Source of the DNA: Strigamia acuminata
Taxonomy: Eukaryota; Arthropoda; Chilopoda; Geophilomorpha; Linotaeniidae
Direction of reading: 5' to 3'
DNA: 64,000 nt
Assembly (NCBI GenBank): GCA_949358305.1
Contig: OX442314.1
Span: 10,285,060 to 10,349,059 of the forward strand
The notes beneath the pieces are model-generated. The model made no database searches, was not told the origin of the DNA, and was given only the letters and a program-made list of their open reading frames with translations. The position numbers were made by a program, and so were the translations under genes. The stretch's first letter is position 1. Every line of letters begins with the position of its first letter. Positions 12,169-22,745 of this stretch are shown here, in pieces.

Positions 12169-12620
12169 TTTAATTAATTAATTCCACACGAAACGAAAAT
12201 CACGAAATAACATCGCCGTCCAAGTTATAAACACACGGCCGCCATCTTTGCTGTCGTGGCCACCATTAATATTTCTAAGTCGCTCTAAAAATAAAATTAA
12301 ACGTATTAATTTTTAGAAATTATTAAACAAAAATATTAATTCATAAAAATTAATAAGAATTAAAATTTTCTTTTTAAAAAATAATATCTAACGAGAGAGA
12401 CAATCTGTCGTGAACATGGGTCTCGGGCTAGACATTTGCTCGCACTCTTTTGTTATGAAGCCGCCATGAATTTAAGTAGCCGCTTCTCGTTTCCTTGGCA
12501 ACATAAACATGTAAGTGTATTTCCCAGCGGACTGGACAACGGTCAATAAGTTTATCGATTATTAAAGTGCCAACCATGGTATTTTCTAATCGCGGATAAA
12601 AACATTCATTACGATTCATT
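12169..12620. promoter_or_regulatory. Divergent promoter COG2/IFT43 with X-box-like and YY1-like sites
   Basis: This 452-bp spacer lies between outward start codons. At 12489-12502 there is gtttccttggcaac, which fits the RFX X-box half-site pattern (GTNRCC, spacer, RGYAAC) with one mismatch; X-boxes drive ciliary genes, and IFT43 is ciliary. A YY1-like ccgccatcttt lies at about 12240-12250, on the COG2 side. The sites are read from sequence; their use is inferred. Confidence 0.55.
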
Positions 12621-13780
12621 ATGGATGACGAATTTGATTTTGACTTATCTCCAATTCATAAACAGACGAACCCGAAGAAAGGAAAGAAAACAACTCTCTT
12701 TCAAGCGGTTCAACGAACCAATGACGACGACGACATTGGAAATTCAGACGACCTTCTCCTCAGTCCAACCGCCAGTCCGGACCGAGAAGTCAAAGTAAAA
12801 AAAAAATTAAATTGAATTTGAAAAAAATAATTAATTAATTTTTGTTGTTGTTTTTAGGGAATACCACCACCAAAACCTCGAAGACGGACAGGTGGTTGGG
12901 GAGATGAAATACCCAAAAGTGGCAAAAGGTTGAAGAATTGAATTAAAATTATGAAAATATAAAAATTTTAATGAATTTTGATGTTTTTTTGTAGACGGGG
13001 ATCTGTTTTTGAGCTGGAAGAGTGAGTTTTCGTGTCAAATCAATGGAAATAATGGTTAAAAATGGCTAAAAACTGTTTAATTTTGTAGCGAACGACTCAA
13101 ACCTGTTGAGTACGACTCCGATAACGGTGAAAATAATTTTTATTTTTTTTTAAATAAAAATCAAATTAATTCGATTCAATTGGTCTAGATATGCCGTTAA
13201 TTCCCGACCTGGATGACGTGCAAGACGAAGATTTGTCGCAACAAGTAGCTGAAGCGCCACAGTAACTTAAAAATACAATTAAAATGAAATAAAATTAAAA
13301 ATTTTAAATTTATTTCCATTTTTTCAAGAGTTATGATGAACCGAGTTGCGACCTACAAGGAACTGGACAACGATCTATTGAAACACGCAGCTTTTGCAAC
13401 TTTTGTAAATTCATTTTTATTAAAAAAAAAAAAAAATTACAAAAAACTTAAAATTAACATTATAACATAAAAATTAATATTTTTTTTTTTTAAATTTTTT
13501 AATATATTTTTTTTTTTAAGGACGACATCGATCTACGAATCCTAATGAAAAATCTATCACCAGAGGCGGAAATAAACGAAGTAATTTCAAGAAATTCAAG
13601 AAAAATGGCCACAAAAAAATCAAAATTTCGATAAAATTCACTCAAAAATGTCAATTTTAGCTGGACGAGCCATGGATTTGGGACGTTCTATACACGGAAG
13701 TCTCGTCCGAAATCAACTCCGAAAGGGAAATGGAAGAAAAAACGCTCGAGGAACCTCCAAATCAAACGACATCGGAATAA
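12621..13780 (+). CDS. IFT43: Intraflagellar transport protein 43
   Basis: About eight very small exons. The product starts MDDEFDFDLSPI and continues with the family landmarks RRRTGGWGDE, PLIPDLDDVQDEDLSQQVA, VMMNRVATYKELDNDLLKH, DDIDLRILMKNLSPE and finally DEPWIWDVLYTEVSSEI. IFT43 is a small subunit of the IFT-A complex, which carries retrograde transport in cilia and imports membrane proteins. The stop at 13778-13780 lies inside the opposite-strand last exon of SPATA17, so the two coding regions overlap tail to tail by 19 bp. It is divergent from COG2. Confidence 0.92.
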
Positions 13781-15519
13781 TCTCCGTATCGCTTCTCGAA
13801 CAACTTGCCGATCGGGTCGGGAAAACTCGGCACCTGAAAATCCTTTAAAACGACCTATTTAACTGTAAATTACGTGCTAAATTCTATTTATTTTGCTATA
13901 AATACCTTCTCGTGAATGCCGTAATCGCGTTGAGCACTTTTAACCACAACCGCATCACGATCCTTATGCATTGTACTTAGAAATATACTGTAATTCTCGC
14001 CAGGACAGGGCTTGGAATCCCTGATATTGAACCTGAATTGATAATGTAACAATTTATACGGACGACAAACCACCAAACTCGTGTAATTTTTCTGTAAAAA
14101 CGAAATGTTTTTTCTTTCTGTGGCTGCGGTAACAAAACTTCTGTTTTTTTTCTGAGTTTGTTTACTATTTTTATGATTTTTATCGCCATCAGATGGCGCC
14201 GAGCATCAACTTTTAAGCCTACTTACGCTTTTTCGTGTAAATAAAGTCCTTTTTCGTGCATTTTTTCCTGTTCTATGAAAACTCTCGCTCCTTCCGCATC
14301 GTCTTCCATTCGTAGAGGGATTTTAGGTCGGGTTTTAATCGTGTAGATTTGTTGCGCGGTTTTGAAAGGTCCCTAGGAAATGGAAATGTAGAAATTAAAT
14401 ATGAATAAATTTGAATTTTCCGCCATTTTGTATCTTACTTGGGGTTTGATTGGGTGGACGGTCGGGAGCATTTTGGTGACGAGTGGAAACCGTTTGGTTC
14501 TGTCGATACGTTCGCCTTTGACAGCGGGTTTCATTCGTTTGATCCAGGATTCGACTTTGGCATAATCGCTGAATAATAAAAAATTAAATTAAATTTTAAT
14601 GATTTTAAAAAATAAATAAATAAATAAAATGAACTACATACGGGTGTTTTTCTTGTTGGTAAATACCCGGCTGTGCATCGGTGCTCAGCAAGTAGTGTTT
14701 CTTTTTGTTCTCGAATTTGAGTATTTTCAAGAGTCTTTGATTTTCTAAGCATTTTGGATTCTGATCACTCGCCCAATAGTCCTCTACTTGTTTCCTTAAA
14801 AGCGTAAAATTAAATTAATAAAATTAAAAGAGAGGTTTTATTTTATTTTATTTTTTTCCACCTCAATGCTTCGTTTTGCTGTCCGATTATCACGAAGTAA
14901 TTCTTCCACACGTAAAAATCGAAAATATGACTGCGAACAAACCATCCGCGAAACACTTTCTGAAGCTATAAAATAAATAATAGATTATAAAATAATGAAA
15001 TATTAATTATTAAATGTAATTCCAAATTTTTACCAGGGTCGCTTTCTTATTGTAGTACATGAATTCCGATTGCCGAACTATTACCTAGAAATACAACAGC
15101 ATAAGCGCCATTTTTTGAAATAAAAATCATTTTCTGTAATTTACTCTGAGTCGCGATAAATATGCTTTCCGGCCTAGTACACCTCTCCAAACCTTCTGAA
15201 TAATAATTATCTGCCTATTAAGTATTCTATAAACAATGTTTAAATGTTAATTAAAACTGGAATATTCGAAAAAGTGTGAAAATACCTCAAATAACTACGA
15301 AGTCGAGCTCCGCGAAACCAACTTTGTATTTTAACGGCCGCTTTGAATTCTAATTGGCGCCATTTTTCGGCTATTCTGCAAATAAAAATACGTTTAGTTA
15401 TGTATAAAATCAATTAAAATGTATTATTTTCGTTACAACTGCCGTTCGTGGATCCAATATTTGATATTTTTCGACTCCCTCTCCAATCGAATATACCGTT
15501 GAGCCATAGTAATCTGCAT
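13762..15519 (-). CDS. SPATA17: SPATA17-like IQ-motif protein
   Basis: Ten exons on the minus strand. Starts at 15519 (MQITMAQRYIRLE) or four codons later at 15507. IQ motifs appear in order: AAVKIQSWFRGARLRSYLR (15286-15375), IIIQKVWRGVLGRKAYL (about 15160-15210) and LQKVFRGWFVRSHIF (about 14900-14968). These match the three calmodulin-binding IQ repeats of SPATA17. Then come VIIGQQNEALRK, a block starting GPFKTAQQIYTI, and a last exon VPSFPDPIGKLFEKRYGD joined in phase after HEK. SPATA17 is testis-enriched and found with sperm and ciliary axonemes. An alternative ending reads through at 13888, but the spliced last exon matches the human C-terminus and is preferred. Its stop (13762-13764) lies within the IFT43 coding exon. 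Confidence 0.85.
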
Positions 15520-15894
15520 CGAGATAATTGTAATGTGCAAACAATACCAAAAAAATTTAAAAAAATAAAAATAAATAATAAAAACAATAATAATCAACAG
15601 CAATGATTTTTTCAATTGTTAGTAAAAAAAAAATAATAATAATAATAAAAAAAAACCTTTTCAATATTTTCGACTTTTTTAACGAAATTTTCAACTTTTT
15701 TCATCAGATTTGAACATGTAAACACAAATTTTATTTTTAATACTTCAATATAGTTAACAATAGATGTGAGGCAGGGTTTAAAGGTCATTTCTTCAAGTAC
15801 CCTGCCCCTTTTTTCAGGGGGTCGAATTGAATTCACCCATCAAAACAGCATTTGATGCTCCAATGATTTGTCACCTTTTTGTTTGTTCCCGAAA
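15520..15894. promoter_or_regulatory. Divergent promoter SPATA17/nanos
   Basis: This 375-bp spacer lies between outward start codons of a sperm-associated gene and a germline gene. It is A/T-rich at the SPATA17 side (long A runs near 15625-15655). A short palindrome-like ccccctgaaaaaaggggc sits near 15805-15823. The role is inferred from position. Confidence 0.4.
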
Positions 15895-17321
15895 ATGAAC
15901 GAGCACGATCGACTCAAATTCCCAATTATTTACACCGATGTGAATTTGCAGGCTGAAATGGAGTGTTTATTGGGGACTGGTAAAATGCATTGATTTAAAA
16001 AAAAAATAGTGTAAAAGTTTATTTTATTTTATAAATACTACTTATAATAATTATTTCAGGTTATAAGGCGGAAAAAGAATCATCGGTTTGGTCAAATCAG
16101 AGTGCGGATATGTGGGCAAATCAGTCAGTGGCACCAATACAGTTTGATCGAGAAGTTTGGTTCAGAAAATCACCAGTTTTTGGAAAACGAGAATCACCGC
16201 AAAATAAATCGCCAGTTTTTGGAAAACAAGAATCACCGCAAAAAGAATTTCCAGTTTTTGGAAGACGATTATCACCGCAAAAAGAATTTCCAGTTTCTGG
16301 AAGACGCGAATCACTGCAAAATAAATCAGAAATTATATTCACGGAGCATCAAATGAGGTAAATCAACAACAACACAACAGCCGAGTTTGTATTCGGGTCG
16401 ATTTTCCCGTAAACTGACACTGAACTCAATTAAAACTTGTAGATTTAATTTTGGAAATTGAAAAAGTCCAAACTGGAACGTGAAATTTCGGGGTAAAATT
16501 TGTTGCAAAATTAGAAATTTTTTTTTTCTTTTTCTTTTTTTTTTTGTGAAATTAGAAAAATGTTTTTGCGAAATGAAAAAAAAACATTTTTACGAAATAT
16601 GCACATTTTTAAAAGCGAATTTTGACATTATTTTCTGCAAACTTTTAAATTTTTTTTGGAACATCATGTTCGGCTGGGGGGTTGTTTCAAAAGATTGGAC
16701 GTGACGCTTTCCCGCAAAGCACGTGTTGTCTGCTGTTCCTCGGCGGCGGCAACAACAGTTTAAAGGATTAGTCCCGCAGGGGACGCTCGCCTGTCGCAAC
16801 GAGTCAAAAGAAGTTCCATTCCGACCCGGATTAGCGGTGCGTTTGTTACGCTCCTTTGCAACCGAAAAAACCATTTTTCTCGAAATGTTAAAAACAAATG
16901 CATTTTGTGTCAAACTCGGCCTAAAAAGTCAATTTTTGCATTTAAAAACCCTAAAAACTTAATTTTTTTTGCTGAAAAATCATCAAATAGCAAAACTAAT
17001 TTCTATTTCTATTTTTATTTTCGTTTCAGTTCAACTTTTGAAACAATGGTGACAAAGTTTTGCGTTTTGTGCAAGAAGAATGGCGAACCAACAGTGAAAT
17101 ACATGAGTCACTGTCTGAAGGACAGCTTTAACAAAGTTACGTGCCCAGTGCTTTTTGCACTCACCTGCAAACATTGTGGTGCCAGTGGATCCAACAGCCA
17201 CACCGAGGCGTACTGTCCAAAAATTCGTCGGGCCTACATTGAAAATGCATACGACAGGCCGCCGGTCGTTGGAGTCATGTTAAAGCAAACGAAGCGCAAT
17301 AGTACCGGATGTCGCCGCTAA
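15895..17321 (+). CDS. nanos: Nanos homolog, germline translational repressor
   Basis: Three exons (15895-15979, 16060-16357, 17030-17321), all with good splice sites and consistent phase, giving 224 residues. The last exon holds the complete nanos double zinc finger: C-x2-C-x12-H-x10-C (starting FCVLCKKNGEP), then C-x2-C-x7-H-x4-C (CKHCGASG, then HTEAYC). Nanos proteins bind Pumilio and the CCR4-NOT complex and repress mRNAs in germ cells. The N-terminal half is poorly conserved here and contains four tandem 14-residue repeats built on SPVFGKRESPQNK at 16161-16330. Intron 2 is 672 bp with a GC-richer island at about 16670-16860. It is divergent from SPATA17. Confidence 0.92.
16161..16330 (+). 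repeat. Coding 42-bp minisatellite in nanos exon 2
   Basis: Four in-frame copies of a 42-bp unit, each encoding a variant of SPVFGKRESPQNK. The unit length is a multiple of three, so copy-number change keeps the frame. Copies differ by a few bases. Confidence 0.85.
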
Positions 17322-17879
17322 TATATTTTGTGTATTTTCTATTTTCTATTTTTTTTCTGGCATGTTTTTTATTGAGAATAAAGTGTATGAATTGAGTTTT
17401 CGAAATTAAACTTCTGGAATAAGGTATGAACAGATCTAAAATGATTAATTTCAAAACAAATAAAATAAAATAAACGAGAATATCACAAAAAAATTTAATA
17501 TTTCTCACCAAAACTAAAAAAAATTCTCTAAATATTTAATGACCCAATTGCATTAAGTCTCTATCCGAAATTATAACTTATTTTTATGCTAATAATTTTT
17601 TATTAATCTCGAAAGTACTCGTAAATTGCATCGCACCGTAAACATCTCTAAAGCCCTGCTAAAACATCCAGGATCCGCCACTGGTCCGCAATATACATTA
17701 TACGCACAACTGCGATACTATCGTAGGCCTAATCCTCGGCCTAATCGGCCCTGAATCTACTATAACAAATGTGGCTATGATTCGCTTCGAAAAACGTCTA
17801 CGAAAAAACCAAAATTAACACCAATCAATAATAAAAACACCAATTTCCTTCCCTTAATTGAATAACAACACAAACCGAA
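17322..17879. other. Gene-free stretch after nanos
   Basis: AT-rich sequence with an aataaa at about 17378 that could serve as the nanos polyadenylation signal. I see no supported gene. It marks the change from the compact gene cluster to repeat-rich DNA. Confidence 0.5.
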
Positions 17880-17882
17880 CAA

Positions 17883-18135
17883 CTCCATAGCAACACTTGG
17901 TAAATTGTCATCAAAAGAAAAGCGACTTTGGCTTTGATTGCGCGGAATTGCAATTGAACGAGCAGGAAATGGATGCACAGTACGCACAACGCTCAATGGA
18001 GTTGCTCGATGGGGATGTGTTGTTTCGGGTGGCATTTTTCGTGCTGTTTACTCACCCAGGACAACTCGGAGGTGTTTTAGACAAGTTGCCGTGTCCTTTT
18101 TGCAGTCTAGGATCTTCTGCGTCGACTTTTTGATG
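17883..18135 (+). repeat. Dispersed repeat, copy 1 (partner at about 20715-21085)
   Basis: About 250 bp starting ttggtaaattgtcatcaaaa and ending near ttgccgtgtcctttt, nearly identical to 20717-21083 except for an inserted minisatellite in the second copy. No protein family is recognised. It may be an LTR or terminal part of the copia-like element whose fragments lie beside the second copy. Confidence 0.7.
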
Positions 18136-18246
18136 TCTGCATGCGGCTTCTTGCTAAACATGACTACCTTGATTAGAACTAACACCCTTTTTTATATGTC
18201 TTAAAACCTTTATTTAATTTACTCAAAAATAAAACTACAAACGCTT

Positions 18247-18497
18247 AAGCGATACCACAATGGACGACTTTGACTGTCCCCGCCACCTCTTCTTGGAATC
18301 GCTGTTTAAAATAAGAAAATAATGAGAAAATTGCACAAAAAATAAAAATTAAAACACTTTTATTTACTCGTCGACGAACTCTTCGTTCGGATCGATACTC
18401 GGTTTTAAACTGAGTAACGACAAGTCGGCCGTGGCAGTTAAATGAGTGTACGGACGGAATTGAATTTGTTTGGATGAATCATCGCCGTTTGAAAAGC
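18247..18497 (-). pseudogene. Inverted degenerate copy of the WDPCP 3' end
   Basis: The reverse complement matches about 5623-5875: the end of the penultimate WDPCP exon, its 68-bp intron and the last exon. The intron is retained, so this is a DNA-level duplication and not a retrocopy. Differences include one base lost in the last exon (gattccaagaagagg here, gattccgaagaagagg in the gene), which shifts the frame, and a changed stop region (tatcgcttaag here, tatcgtttaaa in the gene). It cannot encode a product by itself. Confidence 0.9.
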
Positions 18498-19735
18498 GAC
18501 CAAAAACCAACCATCAAAAACTACCAAAAACTACCAAAAAGCTCCAAAAGGTGCATCAAATAATATTCTTGCCAAATAAATACTCAATCGCCACACACCT
18601 GAAGAAATACAGAAGAAAATACAATTCGAACTAGGCCTATAGTAGGCCTAAGATGGCGCCAAACAATATCAAAAGAAAAAAAATGGATCATTTAGAAATA
18701 TGAATTCAAACTTGCTGAGAAATTTGCAGAAATGTAAATCCCATGCTTATGAAACCAACCAACCTTTTTGAAATCAAACCCGAGTAAAATTCCGTGAAAA
18801 ACGAACACAGCATGTCGAACAGCAAAATCTTGCTGTTCATCTCGCCTTGTGCTGAGCGAGACGAAATTACGTGACAGATTATTGTTAAGCGCTGCCCATG
18901 CGCAGAAAAGAAAACAATCCGACGACTACGGAGACTTGTTGGGGCCATCGTGTCTTTTTCTTGCATCATGGAGACTTCACTTTCTACAACTCCTGTTCTG
19001 CGTCTTAAGAAACCATCCATCATTTCACGGCTTATTTTTCAATTGTTGCAATTTTTTCCGACTAATTTACCACATTTGTTCACATTTTACTGTCGGAGTT
19101 TTGGTGTTCGCTCGTGATAGCTGGTTGCCGTGACCTCGTGGACTATGGGGTAACAATTAAATGCGGCGCGCTTGTGATCGCGTGTTAGTGTCGAGTGAGC
19201 CAAGCAAAAGACAAAATGATTTTTCCAAAGCTCGGAAAACTTTTTAAAATTATTATTTTATGAATTGTATTAAATTACACAGACTATATCTGCGGATGCC
19301 TCGCTGCGTTTTTGCGAGTTGTCATGTTTTAATTAGGCTAATAGTGTATGTTAAAAACGTAAAAAAAATATACAAAAAATTGATTTTAAAGCTATATTAT
19401 TTTATTATATTAGCCCAGGTAAACACGTTTAGAGGAGTTGGGAAAACCTGGCAATTTTACAGTTGGAACAAACTACTCGAATCCGGCGCCACAGAAATTT
19501 CGTGGTGGCAGTGGGAAATTTTGGCAGGAATTTTCGCAATTATCATTGTTTTTATTATCGATTAGAAACCACATCTCACAAAAATGAGTTACAAGTTACA
19601 AAATGAGTTATAAGCCCCGGCGCAGCACAGGTGATTTTGCAGCTTTAATTTGATTATTTTTATAGTAAAAGTCAGGATCACTACTCTCCCCGCTACATTT
19701 TCATGTTCGTATTATTCATCATTGCAATAACTTGT
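18498..19735. other. Repeat-rich intergenic stretch
   Basis: Begins with simple repeats of accaaaaact at about 18505-18540, then mixed sequence. A frame ending at 19565 (last residues WWQWEILAGIFAIIIVFIID) preceded by a possible acceptor at 19418 could be the last exon of a small membrane protein, but no partner exon is found. No supported gene. Confidence 0.4.
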
Positions 19736-19739
19736 CTTT

Positions 19740-20720
19740 ATGCGTTTGGCGATATCGATGGGAAATGCCATCTTTAAAGCCGGTGCAGGACATTTAATGT
19801 TCGTGGGACAAGAGATTAAGCCGAGGAACATACATCTCGATCACTCGCCGTCGGAGGAGCTCATCGCAGATTTCTTGATGAAAGCGGTACCAGCAACAAA
19901 GTTGGAGTCGGGACGAGAGTAAAGTCAGGCATTAGACCGTGACACAATCCAGAGTGTTATAGCAAGGAACCTTGCAAGAAAGCACTGTTGTGATTCCAAA
20001 TATAGCACAAGCGTTAAGCCTTAATTTGGACAAACTACACCGTAGAGTTAACTCTTTTTTTTTTACAATGTGTGTCTATTGGTTTATCCGCTGGAATTCT
20101 ATGTTTATAGTTAGTATCAATTCAAGTAAACCTAAGAAATTCAGGCACTGTTATTTGTCAAAACAATTTGTAACATTTTTGGTCATTGAGATAAGCCAAA
20201 AAGATTACAACAGCGTGGAACAAAAACGAATTGGTCATCTGTAACTTGTGTAATACTGTAGAACTGCTCAAACGGGATTTAATGAAGTGCCCGACCACCC
20301 ACTGGTTTTGTCAAAATTGCATAAGGTAGCAGGCCGAGAAGGAAGTGTCCCGAGGCAACTGTAAGATCGATTGCCTTCACCCAGCCCAGATTGCCGAGAA
20401 GTGTACTCAGTAGTGGACCTGAAGGAAGTTTTATCGGTTGCCTACCGAAAATTGTATTTAAAATCACAACTGGAATTAAAGTTAATAGAATTTAATTTGG
20501 TTTTGTCAGAGAAAAGGATTTATAAAGGACGAAAGATGTGTGTTTTACAAAAAAGTTTATATAAGTTGACATGGGAGTGCCAAGTCACATTTTTGGAATG
20601 AAGATTTGTTTTAACAAGAAGAGATTTATATTGAGCCAAGAAGATCAAGAAGAACAAGAAAGCGCCACTACCAACAGACCAGGATCTGGACATGTACCCA
20701 ACAACTCTACAGAAACATTT
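19740..20720 (+). mobile_element. Decayed Ty1/copia-like pol fragments
   Basis: 19740-19921 encodes a stretch with HLDHSPSEELIADFLMKAVP, matching the end of copia RNase H (the usual pattern is EYVPSEEQLADIFTKALP). At about 20370-20700, frames with KMCVLQKSLYKL and then FILSQEDQEEQE match the copia reverse transcriptase segment around VCKLKKSLYGL and the later GKIVLSQE part. The order is scrambled (RNase H piece before RT pieces) and stops and frame changes separate the pieces, so this is a rearranged relic. A second related relic is at 37280-37510. Confidence 0.6.
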
Positions 20721-21085
20721 GGTAAATTGTCATCAAAAGAAAAGCGACTTTGGCTTTGATTGCGCGGAATTGCAATTGAACGAGCAGTTAGCCTCGACCG
20801 AACCCGTTTCCAGAAGGCGCAAGCCAGCCCAGACGAAACCAGTTTCCAGAACGCGCAAGCGGGCCCCGACCGAACCTCTTTCCAGACGCGCAAACGGGCC
20901 CCGACCGAACCCGTTTCCAGAACGCGCAAATGGGCCCCGATGATGCTCAGTACGCACAGTACGCACAGTACGCACAACGCTCAATGGAGTTGCACGATGG
21001 GGATGTGTTGTTTCGGGTGGCATTTTTCGTGCTGTTTACTCACCCAGGACAACTCGAGGTGTTTTAGACGAGTTGCCGTGTCCTA
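20717..21085 (+). repeat. Dispersed repeat, copy 2, interrupted by a minisatellite
   Basis: Matches 17883-18135 on both sides of an inserted tandem array (about 20790-20945). The cagtacgcac motif present once in copy 1 is repeated three times here (about 20946-20975). Confidence 0.75.
20790..20945 (+). repeat. 36-bp GC-rich minisatellite
   Basis: Four copies of a unit built on ccgaacccgtttccagaacg plus cgcaagcgggcccc. It is much richer in GC than the surroundings and is absent at the equivalent point in copy 1. Confidence 0.85.
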
Positions 21086-21591
21086 TTTATTCTCATCAAG
21101 TGTATTTATTTAGTAAGTTTAGTTTAGTTAGTTAAAATTAGTAAGTCTCGAGGAGTCCAGGGAAGCATTTTTACACTAGCGCTGAAAATTTGGCCATTTG
21201 GCAGCTCGAACAGACGGTCTTTAGTACTTTAGTCAACCTTCACAAATTACATATAGAATAGGAATTAACGCCTACTCTGTTTCTGAGGTTGTCTTTCCAA
21301 AGTAAAAAAAATGTCAGAATAACATAAAATATGTCCAGTGCAAAGAAATCAACCTCCAGAGTTAACAAACTAAGGAATAAAAAAAAAAACAGGAAAAAAG
21401 CATCGCTAAGTGAATATTTTAGTAAATATAAATTTATAATTCACGTGTACGGTATTCTTAGTTTTAATGTGTTTAGAATAGAATAAATTTATTTATTTGT
21501 TTGTTAATCTGTTTTCATTTGTCAGTCTCATTTGTTTATTTGTTTATTTTGGAGGTGGTGTTAGCCCTTCTTAGGAATTAAACCTACAATA

Positions 21592-22402
21592 GGGGGTTTC
21601 ATTATATGAATGATTTTGCAATTTTGTGATTTTGCATTAATCACAAAATCATTATTTTTTGATGCCTCCAAAAATGAGTTTACATTGAATTAACCCAGTC
21701 AATTTTGCAATTGTGTGATCTGGACAACTTTGTGATTTTTGAGTATTGTCATGTGATATCTGTTCTCCCAATCACATTCACATTCACTAAAGTACAAGAG
21801 AGTGAAAACACAAAATCCCAAAATCATCTAAAAGGTAGTTTTTGTGATTTTGATGAGAAGTGATTTTGAGGCTTGTGAAAGTCAAAACAAAATGGAGGCA
21901 TCCAAGCTCTATCTAAGTGGCCAACTTGTATCCTTGTATATCATCAATATGCTGATGCATCCATGACTGTATAACAGCTAGGAAACTCAATTAATGGCTC
22001 TGGTACAATCTGTGAAACTTATATTTATTAAAATGCACCTTATTAAAAAAAATTTTGTTCCATCACACAAATAGAACTAGTTATTTTGCATCACATTTTA
22101 AAATTGGTTGGGTATAACTAAAACCCAATATGGTGGATAGGAAGTCATGTGACTATTTAAATAATTGTTTTTGCACCTAATTGTTAATCACAATTTGTGA
22201 TGGCCACTTGGATTGAGCTTGGCTGCTGTCATTTTGTCAAAATAGCAAAACTACCTTTGATTTTGTGTTTTGTGTATTTTTTCTGTTTTGTGTTTTTGCA
22301 ATTATGCACATGATTGGTGGAACTGATACCATGTGACAAATCCAAAAGTGCAAAATTGCTAAAGTTGCAAAATTACAAAATTGTTTAATTAATGAAACCC
22401 CC
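21592..22402. mobile_element. MITE with inverted ends and TA flanks
   Basis: The left end gggggtttcatta (from 21592) is the exact reverse complement of the right end taatgaaaccccc (to 22402). Both ends are flanked by TA (21590-21591 and 22403-22404), as for Tc1/mariner-type insertions. The 811-bp interior has no ORF but many short inverted words (cacaaaatc, gattttgtg). A non-autonomous DNA transposon is the simplest reading. Confidence 0.75.
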
Positions 22403-22417
22403 TAATATACGTAGTCA

Positions 22418-22519
22418 GTTTCAAAAGTAGCTGTCGCAGTTTCAAAAGTAGCTGTCGCAGTTTCAAAAGTAGCTGTCGCAGTTTCAAAAGTAGCTGTCGC
22501 AGTTTCAAAAGTAGCTGTA
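22418..22519. repeat. 21-bp tandem repeat, five copies
   Basis: Five near-identical copies of gtttcaaaagtagctgtcgc plus a, starting 16 bp beyond the MITE. Confidence 0.9.
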
Positions 22520-22745
22520 GACACGTGTCGCGATAGATTGTGTAGGCTAGATGACACGCCCCCTGCAACAGGGCAAAGGTTGAAAAAACTAAAAATAATC
22601 CAAGAGCCAGCATATCTATTTTGCAAATACAAGTGGAGCTAAGAAATTCAGGCGCATTTTCGATAAGCAAAGCATAAACATTTGTTGGATATTAATTAGA
22701 AGTGCAATTTCCATCTCACGCAAGTCGTGGAAGAGCTGAATATTC

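Noticed and set aside
19260-19565. Small protein ending WWQWEILAGIFAIIIVFIID
   Set aside because: A possible acceptor and membrane segment exist, but no upstream exon, start or family match could be found.
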